Source of the DNA: Burkholderiales bacterium
Lineage (GTDB): Bacteria > Pseudomonadota > Gammaproteobacteria > Burkholderiales > JAEUOS01
DNA length: 9,468 bases
Assembly: GCA_947456845.1 (NCBI GenBank)
Contig: CANGUJ010000122.1
Coordinates: 1 to 9,468, forward strand
Reading direction: 5' to 3'
Below, piece after piece: positions 1-5,443 of this stretch (its first letter is position 1; every line of letters starts with the position of its first letter). Under the pieces are notes generated by a model. The model saw nothing but the letters and a program-made list of their open reading frames with translations, made no database searches and was not told where the DNA came from. The translations under genes were made by a program, and so were the position numbers.

Positions 1-44
1 CTGCGGGGGCGGCGCCGTCCTCACCCGCAATGGCAACTCCATGA
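1..44 (+). CDS. Possible 3' end of an upstream gene (partial)
   Basis: One plus-strand frame is open from the window edge and stops at TGA 42-44, giving a tail that reads AGAAPSSPAMATP. The stop overlaps the ATG at 41 as ATGA, a typical translational-coupling junction in liv-type ABC operons, where a permease or second ATPase gene usually precedes livF. Only 13 residues are visible and they carry no recognisable domain, so the product cannot be named. The frame of the next gene is also open through this stretch, so the tail could be a chance reading. Confidence 0.3.
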   Translation, partial: AGAAPSSPAMATP

Positions 45-847
45 CCGCCCCACTGCTCTCCGTCAACGGCATCGAAGTCATCTACAACCACGTGATCCTG
101 GTGCTGAAGGGCGTTTCCTTCAGCGTGCCGGAGCGCGGTATCGTCGCGCTCCTGGGCGGCAATGGCGCCGGCAAGACCACCACGCTGCGCGCGGTGTCGC
201 GCCTGCTCAAGGGCGAGCGCGGCGAGGTGACCAAGGGCTACATCGAATACAAGGGCGAGCGCATCGACGGCCTCTCGACCTATGACCTGGTGCGCCGTGG
301 TGTGGTGCAGGTGATGGAAGGGCGGCACTGCTTCGCCCACCTGTCGGTGGAGGAGAATCTGCTCACCGGCGCCTACACCCGCAACGCCTCGCGCGCCGAG
401 GTCGAGGAGAGCCTGGAAAAGGTATACGCGTACTTTCCGCGCCTGAAGATGCGCCGCACCTCGCAATCCGGCTATACCTCCGGCGGCGAGCAGCAAATGA
501 CCGCCATCGGCCGCGCGCTGATGGCCAAGCCGTCGATGATCCTGCTGGACGAGCCCTCGATGGGGCTGGCACCGCAGATCGTCGAGGAGATCTTCGAGAT
601 CGTCAAGGATCTCAATGCCAAGGAAGGCGTGAGCTTTCTCCTGGCCGAACAGAACACCAACGTGGCGCTTCGCTACTCCAACTACGGCTACATCCTGGAG
701 AACGGCCGCATCGTCATGGATGGCGAGGCGGCCTACCTCTCCACCAACGAGGACGTCAAGGAGTTCTACCTCGGCGTCTCCTCGGGCGAGCGCAAGAGCT
801 TCCGCGACGCCAAGTTCTACAAGCGGCGCAAGCGCTGGCTGGCATAG
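41..847 (+). CDS. LivF-type ABC transporter ATP-binding protein
   Basis: This is the ATPase subunit of a branched-chain amino acid type (HAAT/Liv) ABC importer, acting at the cytoplasmic face of the membrane; 268 aa. Visible motifs are an aromatic A-loop residue near Y15, Walker A GGNGAGKT (39-46), signature TSGGEQ (146-151, with T where LivF usually has L), Walker B MILLDEP (166-172) and the LivF-style AEQN (202-205) in place of the H-loop histidine. It is longer than classic LivF (about 235 aa) because of a basic tail after about residue 248, ending KRRKRWLA. That tail and the PaaK-like gene downstream suggest the importer subfamily found near aromatic-acid CoA ligases, so the substrate may be an aromatic or other carboxylate rather than an amino acid (inference). 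The ATG at 41 overlaps a possible upstream stop; no strong ribosome binding site precedes it, which fits coupling. Family assignment is firm, substrate unknown. Confidence 0.93.
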   Translation: MTAPLLSVNGIEVIYNHVILVLKGVSFSVPERGIVALLGGNGAGKTTTLRAVSRLLKGERGEVTKGYIEYKGERIDGLSTYDLVRRGVVQVMEGRHCFAHLSVEENLLTGAYTRNASRAEVEESLEKVYAYFPRLKMRRTSQSGYTSGGEQQMTAIGRALMAKPSMILLDEPSMGLAPQIVEEIFEIVKDLNAKEGVSFLLAEQNTNVALRYSNYGYILENGRIVMDGEAAYLSTNEDVKEFYLGVSSGERKSFRDAKFYKRRKRWLA

Positions 848-859
848 ACCTGATTCCGG

Positions 860-888
860 GCCCCGCGAATGCGGGGCTCGCGGTTTTT
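860..888 (+). terminator. Hairpin(s) followed by T5 after the livF-like gene
   Basis: Two mutually exclusive stems overlap here. One pairs GCCCCGC (860-866) with GCGGGGC (871-877) around a GAAT loop. The other pairs CCGCGA (863-868) with TCGCGG (878-883) and is directly followed by TTTTT (884-888), the arrangement of an intrinsic terminator. The element lies between two same-strand genes, so it may only partly terminate and lower expression of the PaaK-like gene. The T-run is short, so strength is uncertain. Confidence 0.5.
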
Positions 889-935
889 GCAGCCCACCGA
901 ATGACCATCGCGCGACGAAGCGCGCCACCCCGAAC

Positions 936-940
936 GGGAG
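936..940 (+). promoter_or_regulatory. Ribosome binding site that decides the PaaK-like start
   Basis: GGGAG lies 5 nt before the ATG at 946 and only 2 nt before the ATG at 943. The spacing favours 946. The longer reading from ATG 901 has no such site and would add 15 residues of unconserved-looking sequence. Confidence 0.6.
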
Positions 941-945
941 ACATG

Positions 946-2184
946 ATGACCGCCCTCTACGATGCCCTCGAAGGCCGTGCGCCGGCCGAGCGCGAAGCTG
1001 CCCTCATGCGCGCCCTCCCCTTGCAGGTGGCCAATGCGATGACCCATGCGCCGGGTTTCGCGGCGATCCTGGCGGGTGTCGACGCCGCCGCCGTCGATTC
1101 GCGCGCAGCCCTGGCGAGGCTGCCGGTGACGCGCAAGTCGGACCTGAAGGCGCTGCAGCACGCCGCCATGCCGTTCGGCGGACTCGCCACCCGGCGGCCC
1201 GGCATGATGCGCAAGGTCTTCATGTCGCCCGGCCCGATTTACGAGCCGGAGGGCCGGCGCGATGACTACTGGCGCTCGGCGCGCGCCATGCACGCCGCCG
1301 GCTTCCGCGAGGGCGACCTGCTGTTCAACACCTTCTCGTACCACCTGACGCCGGCCGGCAGCATGATCGAATCCGGCGCCATGAAGCTCGGCTGCGCCGT
1401 TATCCCCGCCGGCACCGGCAATACCGAGCAGCAGATCGAGGCCATCCTCGACCTGCAGCCCGGCGCCTATGTGGGCACGGCGGCTTTCCTGCGCATCCTG
1501 GTGGAGAAATTCATCGAACTGGGCAAGCCCTTCCCGATCGAGCGCGCCGTCACCGGCGGCGACGCGCTGCCGCCTTCCCTGCGCACCTGGCTGAAGGAGC
1601 ATGGCTTGAAGCAGGTGCTGCAGTTCTACGGCACTGCCGATCTCGGCACCATCGCCTACGAGTCGGAGGCGCAGGAAGGCATGATCCTCGACGAGGACCT
1701 GATCCTCGAGATCGTCCGCCCAGGCACCGGCAACCCGGTCGCCGAAGGCGAGGTCGGCGAGATCGTCATCACCACCCTCAACCCGGACTATCCGCTGATT
1801 CGCTTCGGCACCGGCGACCTGTCCGCCGTGCTCCCGGGCCCGAGCCCGTGCGGCCGCACCAACACCCGCATCCGCGGCTGGATGGGGCGCGCCGACCAGA
1901 CCACCAAGGTCAAGGGCATGTTCGTGCAGCCTGGCCATGTGGCGGAAGTCGTCAAGCGCCATCCGGGCGTGGACCGGGCGCGCCTGGTGATCGAGGGCGA
2001 GATGGCTAACGACCGCATGACCCTCAAGGTCGAGGTGGCCGACTGGACCATTCCCGGCCTGGCCGAGGCGATCGTGGCGACCATGCGCGATGTCACCAAG
2101 CTGCGCGGCGAGGTGCAATTCGTGACACCGGGCGAACTGCCCAACGACGGCCGCGTGATCGAGGACGCGCGCAAGTACGAGTAA
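946..2184 (+). CDS. PaaK-like phenylacetate-CoA ligase family protein (ANL superfamily)
   Basis: A 412-aa protein of the adenylate-forming, PaaK-like family; PaaK activates phenylacetate to phenylacetyl-CoA with ATP. Supporting motifs are QFYGTADLG (226-234, A5-like), YPLIRFGTGDLS (282-293, A7-like with the ribose-binding Asp at 291) and RIRGWMGRADQTTKVKGMFV (308-327, A8-like hinge), followed by an ACT-like C-terminal lid. Length is a little below PaaK (about 430-440). Two hallmarks are altered: the P-loop position reads MSPGPIYEPEG (93-103) rather than a Ser/Thr/Gly-rich loop with Lys, and the C-terminal PxxxGK segment reads LPNDGRVIED (398-407), with Arg where the adenylation Lys is expected. 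It may be a specialised ligase, a half-reaction enzyme or a regulator; the substrate cannot be read. It follows the livF-like gene on the same strand, 98 bp after its stop and with a hairpin between them. ATG 901 is an alternative, less likely start. Confidence 0.85.
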   Translation: MTALYDALEGRAPAEREAALMRALPLQVANAMTHAPGFAAILAGVDAAAVDSRAALARLPVTRKSDLKALQHAAMPFGGLATRRPGMMRKVFMSPGPIYEPEGRRDDYWRSARAMHAAGFREGDLLFNTFSYHLTPAGSMIESGAMKLGCAVIPAGTGNTEQQIEAILDLQPGAYVGTAAFLRILVEKFIELGKPFPIERAVTGGDALPPSLRTWLKEHGLKQVLQFYGTADLGTIAYESEAQEGMILDEDLILEIVRPGTGNPVAEGEVGEIVITTLNPDYPLIRFGTGDLSAVLPGPSPCGRTNTRIRGWMGRADQTTKVKGMFVQPGHVAEVVKRHPGVDRARLVIEGEMANDRMTLKVEVADWTIPGLAEAIVATMRDVTKLRGEVQFVTPGELPNDGRVIEDARKYE

Positions 2185-2285
2185 CGGGACTACGGTTCCC
2201 AAGGCTTTGCAGGGGCAGCGACGGTTCTTGCCACGACCAATCCGCAATTGCCCCGAATATGTGAACCACGAGCGTCCACCGGCGC

Positions 2286-2726
2286 TCAAGCAAGCAACTC
2301 GATGTGGATCTGTCGTTCCGTTTCCGTAGCGAGCAATTGCCGTATGTCGGAATCGAACGTCACCAGCTTGCAGTTTCGCTTGATAGCCAGGGCCAGCAGA
2401 TAGGCGTCGGTGACCTGGCGGTGCCCCATCAGCCCGCCAGAGCATAGTCCCGCCACCTCCGCAATACCCATGTCCGCTGGAAAGAATGAATGATTGCTGT
2501 GAGCGAGGTTGCGCGACAACAGTTCCACCGCTTCGCGAGGGCCGACCAGCTTGCCGGAAAACGCCGGTTGCGAAACCACGCGCACAAAGGCGGCCTGTGT
2601 GAACGGCGTGGTCACCCACCCATGACGTGCATTCTTCCTGAACCAGGCCTGGATTTGCCCATGATGTTCATGTGCTGGCCATCCCAACGCGATCAACGTA
2701 TTGGCGTCGAGCAGGTATCGACTCAC
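2286..2726 (-). CDS. vapC: VapC-type PIN-domain toxin
   Basis: A 146-aa PIN-domain ribonuclease toxin of a type II toxin-antitoxin system; VapC proteins cleave RNA using acidic residues that bind Mg2+. It starts LLDANTLIAL (5-14, Asp7). The TQAAFVRV segment (43-50) is followed by GHRQVTDAYLLALA (101-114, Asp107) and LVTFDSDI (121-128, Asp125). This pattern, including TQ..F.RV, is that of the large VapC subfamily first catalogued in Mycobacterium tuberculosis (TIGR00028-like). Full length, with no disruption seen. The start is GTG at 2726, and its first bases overlap the antitoxin stop (GTGA), giving coupled translation. The module is probably autoregulated through the antitoxin. Codon choice and base composition look less G/C-biased than in the flanking metabolic genes, which fits acquisition by transfer. 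The target RNA is not predictable. Confidence 0.92.
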   Translation of the reverse strand: MSRYLLDANTLIALGWPAHEHHGQIQAWFRKNARHGWVTTPFTQAAFVRVVSQPAFSGKLVGPREAVELLSRNLAHSNHSFFPADMGIAEVAGLCSGGLMGHRQVTDAYLLALAIKRNCKLVTFDSDIRQLLATETERQIHIELLA

Positions 2727-2950
2727 GGCGATTCATTCAGCAGGCGCCTGACCTTGCTGGCGGAAATTGTTGGCGTGTCCGGCGGCAGATCAAACACCCA
2801 GACGCCATTGATTTCCTTCATTGGCATCTTGGCCTCGCTGCCACGCAAAATCAGTTCCGACACCGCTTGACCCAACTTGATCGCGCGGGCGCGCGCATAT
2901 GCCTGGGCTGTCGCAAACGCATCGGCTTCCAGAGTGAGTGTGGTCCGCAT
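2723..2950 (-). CDS. vapB: VapB-like ribbon-helix-helix antitoxin
   Basis: The cognate antitoxin, 75 aa from the ATG at 2950. The N-terminus MRTTLTLEADAF (1-12) is the typical ribbon of a ribbon-helix-helix DNA-binding domain. It is followed by helices through about residue 37, and the later NGVWVFDLPPDTPTIS segment (48-63) resembles the toxin-neutralising tail of antitoxins paired with this VapC subfamily. It precedes and overlaps the toxin gene by 4 bp, the standard antitoxin-first order. An in-frame ATG at 2968 would add six residues (MVEHHS). I prefer 2950 because family members begin MRTTLTL, but neither start has a good Shine-Dalgarno. Expected role: dimeric repressor of its own operon and inhibitor of the PIN toxin. 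Confidence 0.87.
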   Translation of the reverse strand: MRTTLTLEADAFATAQAYARARAIKLGQAVSELILRGSEAKMPMKEINGVWVFDLPPDTPTISASKVRRLLNESP

Positions 2951-2987
2951 GGAATGATGTTCTACCATTCGAGTGATTCTAAATTAG

Positions 2988-3022
2988 ATCAAATGCATCA
3001 AAACGAAAATTGATGCAATCAA
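2988..3022 (-). promoter_or_regulatory. Candidate vapBC operator: repeated ATCAA/TTGAT half-sites
   Basis: The A/T-rich stretch just upstream of the antitoxin has a perfect 8-bp inverted repeat, TGCATCAA (2994-3001) and TTGATGCA (3010-3017), separated by 8 bp. Extra ATCAA half-sites lie at 2988-2992 and 3018-3022. Short repeated half-sites next to the promoter are what ribbon-helix-helix antitoxins bind. No clean -35/-10 pair is evident, although TAGAAT on the minus strand (2978-2983) could be a -10. The repeats are directly visible; the regulatory role is inferred. Confidence 0.5.
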
Positions 3023-3058
3023 TGGTTTCGCGCACCAGGAAACCGCCAGTAGCGGGGG

Positions 3059-3805
3059 TCAGACAGGTCGCCGCCGCGCCACAGCGACACCCACCAAGCC
3101 GAGCCCGGCCAACATCAGAACCACGCTGTGCGGCTCAGGTACTGGCGTCACATCGATCTGCATCGCGTTGTAGAAGGTCGACGCATTCCAATTCGCGCCA
3201 CCATCATTCGAGATGCGGTAGCCGGCCAGCGTCTCGGCACCCACTGGCAGTGTCGAGCCCCCGGATTCCATAATGGTCCAGTGGGCCAGCGGTATGCCGA
3301 ATTCGCTGTACTGCGTGGCGTCGTTCAGTCCGAACCAGTAGGTATTTCCACCCTGCAACAACACCAGGGCGGTGGCGTCCCAGGTGATGCGCTGGGCAGC
3401 AAACGGTGACTGGACTGGCTGCAAGGGGTGCAGCTCGATAATCCCCAGATCGGCGAGCAGGGCGCCCGGCCGGCCACCCGCGTCTGCAAAGATCGCTGCG
3501 CGCACCTGTTCGGCCTGCAGGTACTCGGGGGAATCGCTCGTGACCATCGCCAGCATCGCCGTAAAGCTGTTGAAGTGGTACGAAGTGCCCGAAGTAAGCG
3601 TCACACCCACAGCCTTGCGGATATCGTAGGTATCGGTCCACCTGATGTCGGTGGCGGGTACGGAATTCCATTCGTAGGGCCGCGCAGGCTGGGACAGATC
3701 ATGGCCCATCAGCGTGGTGGTGGCCTGTGCGGTTACAGCGACCATGCCCAGGGCCAGCATGGTGACTAAGCGGACCAACGGGGGGACGTAACGGAATCGG
3801 CTCAC
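3059..3805 (-). CDS. PEP-CTERM sorting domain protein, exported
   Basis: A 248-aa secreted protein. It has an N-terminal signal peptide (basic start, hydrophobic 9-24, likely cleavage after AQA at 26-28), a beta-rich middle, and a C-terminal PEP-CTERM signal: VPEP at 222-225, a hydrophobic segment about 227-243, and a terminal RRR (244-246). PEP-CTERM tails are recognised by exosortase (XrtA/EpsH type), which releases or anchors proteins at the cell surface, usually in exopolysaccharide-producing Gram-negatives. The middle region, with QRITWDATALVLLQGGNTYWFGL-like segments (138-160), recalls the 'choice-of-anchor R' type of surface domain; I am only moderately sure of that. The start is GTG 3805, fixed by AAGGAG six bases upstream. 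It stands alone between the toxin-antitoxin pair and the IS remnant; no exosortase gene is in the window. Ligand and biological role are unknown. Confidence 0.88.
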   Translation of the reverse strand: MSRFRYVPPLVRLVTMLALGMVAVTAQATTTLMGHDLSQPARPYEWNSVPATDIRWTDTYDIRKAVGVTLTSGTSYHFNSFTAMLAMVTSDSPEYLQAEQVRAAIFADAGGRPGALLADLGIIELHPLQPVQSPFAAQRITWDATALVLLQGGNTYWFGLNDATQYSEFGIPLAHWTIMESGGSTLPVGAETLAGYRISNDGGANWNASTFYNAMQIDVTPVPEPHSVVLMLAGLGLVGVAVARRRPV

Positions 3806-3811
3806 GGTGAA

Positions 3812-3817
3812 CTCCTT
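3812..3817 (-). promoter_or_regulatory. Ribosome binding site for the PEP-CTERM gene
   Basis: The minus strand reads AAGGAG here, 6 nt before the GTG at 3805. This strong Shine-Dalgarno supports the unusual GTG start and hence the full signal peptide. Confidence 0.75.
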
Positions 3818-3941
3818 AAAGACCTCAGGGTATCCTTAGCAAGACGCCACACCTTGCGGCAGATCAAAAATCCTGTCATAGGGTTCTGTACGACACCGTG
3901 GCCGTCGCGCGGAGTGGCCCGACCAGATCGCCGCGCGGCTG

Positions 3942-4211
3942 ATGAAATTGTTGATTGCGCGGATTGACGAACTTGCGCTGATGGCGGCGGCAGCCGCCGC
4001 CATCAGTGCACGCACCGTGCGGAAGTGGCCTATGCGCCTCGTCCAGGAAGGCTTTCTTTCGAGGTCTTTTGGATCGCAGTTCTAGACCGGCCAAAACACG
4101 TCCACCGTCGACGCCGACCTGAGCGAGTTGACTGAGCGCTTGCGGCGCCAGCATATGCCGATGCGTCGCATAGCCACTGTGGTTGGGCGCAGTGTGGCCA
4201 CCATCAGTTGA
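3942..4211 (+). pseudogene. Remnant of an IS481-family transposase (N-terminal part)
   Basis: No intact gene occupies 3806-4232, but the plus strand carries a decayed transposase N-terminus split between two frames. In the frame beginning at 3942, AAAAAISARTVRKWPMRLVQEG reads like the first helix-turn-helix of IS481 transposases. Near 4050 the match shifts to the next frame, where GLLDRSSRPAKTRPP includes the family hallmark DRSSRP (bases 4072-4089). It then shifts back (about 4116-4208) to LTERLRRQHMPMRRIATVVG and SVATIS, matching the second helix-turn-helix, before a TGA at 4209-4211. An in-frame TAG at 4083 and at least two frameshifts make it non-functional. The DDE catalytic part is absent, because the sequence passes into the TarD-like gene 21 bp later. 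Bases 3806-3941 hold only the PEP-CTERM leader and perhaps an unrecognised end of the element; no terminal inverted repeats were identified. Confidence 0.72.
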
Positions 4212-4232
4212 TTGTTGACGCCCCAGATTTCC

Positions 4233-5396
4233 TCAGTCTAACTCGCGCATTACCGCGTAGAGCTCGTTCTGCGCCTCGAAGCCGATGCCCGGCCGGTCAG
4301 ACAGGTTGATCATGCCGTTTTCCACCTTGGCATCGTCGGCAAACCCCGCAAACACGCCGAACACGCCGGGATAGGCTTCACAGCCGCCAAGGCCGAAGCC
4401 GGCCACGATGGCCAGCGTCATCTGGTTGCCGCCATGCGGGAAAACCGCGCTGCGCTCCCAGCCATGCGCCTTGAGCATCTCGAGCGTGCGCGAAAACTGC
4501 ACGATGCCGTAGGACTGCGGCACGTCGATCTGGACGATGTCGCTCTTCGGGCGCAGGCCGCCGAAGCGCACCAGATTTCGCACATCCTGGGTGGAGAAGA
4601 GGTTCTCGCCTGTGGCGATCGGCGGCGCATAGATCGCTGCCAATTCGGCCATCAGCGCATAGTCGAGCGGGTCGGTGGGTTCTTCAAACCAGCGCAGGTT
4701 GTAGGGCGCAAGGGCGCGCGCGTATTCGACCGAGCGTTCCGGTGTGAAGCCGGCGTTGGCATCGACCGCGAGGCGCTCCGGCCCGCCGATCACCTTGATC
4801 GAGGCCTCCAGGCGCGCCAGGTCTTCCCCGAGCGGCGCGCCGCCCACCTTGACCTTCATGGTGGTGAAGCCCTGGTCCATGCGGGCGCGGATCTCGTCCT
4901 CCAGTTGCGCGATGCCCTTGCCGGGCGCGTACCAGCCGCCGCCCACATAGCAGGGCACTCGCGCCGCCGCCTGGCCGCCGCCATAGCGCTCGGCCAGCAC
5001 CGCATGCAACGGCTTGTCGGCGATCTTGGCCACCGCGTCCCATACCGCGACCTCGATGGTGCCCACCGCCACCGAGCGTTCGGTATGGCCGCCCGGCTTC
5101 TCGCGCTGCATCATGCAGGCGAGCACCTTGGCCGGGTCGAGGTTGGCGCCGCTGGCGTCCTGCAGCGACTCCGGCGCGGCGTTCATGATGCGCGGGATCA
5201 GGCGGTCGCGCATCTGCGCGCCGCAGGCGTAGCGGCCGGTGGAATTGAAGGCGTAACCTACCACCGGCCTGCCGTGGCGCTTCACATCGGTGATCACCGC
5301 CACCACCGAGGTGGTCATCTCGCTGAAGTCGAATACGGCGTTGCGCAGCGTCGAGTTGATCGGCACGGCGATTTCGCGGATGGCGCGGATTTTCAA
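4233..5396 (-). CDS. Enolase-superfamily dehydratase, D-tartrate dehydratase-like
   Basis: A 387-aa member of the mandelate racemase/muconate lactonizing enzyme group. From memory it closely follows D-tartrate dehydratase (TarD) of Bradyrhizobium, which converts D-tartrate to oxaloacetate with Mg2+. Shared blocks include NAVFDFSEMTTSVVAVITDV (19-38), EKPGGHTERSVAVGT (99-113) and DPLDYALMAEL (242-252). Catalytic positions are all present: KVK (181-183, base K183), metal ligands D212 (VDAN), E238 (WFEEP) and E264 (TGEN), and H321 (FPHGG). Each sits one position before the TarD residue (184, 213, 239, 265, 322). One visible difference is PHGGN (N324) where I recall PHGGH in TarD, so substrate specificity may differ. 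The start is TTG 5396, set by AGGAG eight bases upstream and by alignment to the family N-terminus; the reading frame stays open far upstream, but only by overlap with the MFS gene. It lies 47 bp after the MFS stop, probably in one operon. Confidence 0.88.
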   Translation of the reverse strand: MKIRAIREIAVPINSTLRNAVFDFSEMTTSVVAVITDVKRHGRPVVGYAFNSTGRYACGAQMRDRLIPRIMNAAPESLQDASGANLDPAKVLACMMQREKPGGHTERSVAVGTIEVAVWDAVAKIADKPLHAVLAERYGGGQAAARVPCYVGGGWYAPGKGIAQLEDEIRARMDQGFTTMKVKVGGAPLGEDLARLEASIKVIGGPERLAVDANAGFTPERSVEYARALAPYNLRWFEEPTDPLDYALMAELAAIYAPPIATGENLFSTQDVRNLVRFGGLRPKSDIVQIDVPQSYGIVQFSRTLEMLKAHGWERSAVFPHGGNQMTLAIVAGFGLGGCEAYPGVFGVFAGFADDAKVENGMINLSDRPGIGFEAQNELYAVMRELD

Positions 5397-5404
5397 GAGC
5401 GTCT

Positions 5405-5409
5405 CTCCT
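5405..5409 (-). promoter_or_regulatory. Ribosome binding site fixing the TTG start of the dehydratase
   Basis: The minus strand reads AGGAG, 8 nt before TTG 5396. No ATG or GTG in a sensible position competes, so this site decides the start within a much longer open frame. Confidence 0.7.
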
Positions 5410-5443
5410 GGGAATGTCGCGCCGGGCGGGCCGCGCGGCGCGG

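Noticed and set aside
720..1265. 181-aa plus-strand frame bridging the ATPase and PaaK-like genes
   Set aside because: It overlaps the ends of two well-supported genes, crosses the hairpin region, and is Arg/Pro/Ala-rich shadow sequence.
817..2619. Long minus-strand open frame (600 codons) opposite the PaaK-like gene
   Set aside because: It is antisense to a gene with clear ANL motifs, has a low-complexity Gly/Arg/His/Ala composition typical of G+C-rich shadows, and runs into the VapC gene in another frame.
3839..3853. Sigma-54-like GG...GC element upstream of the PEP-CTERM gene (minus strand GGTGTGGCGTCTTGC)
   Set aside because: PEP-CTERM genes are often RpoN-controlled, but the GG-to-GC spacing here is 11 rather than the required 10 bases, so it does not meet the consensus.
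3876..4154. 92-aa minus-strand open frame
   Set aside because: The opposite strand carries recognisable IS481 transposase motifs over the same bases, and the minus-strand product resembles nothing and has no ribosome binding site that I could see.
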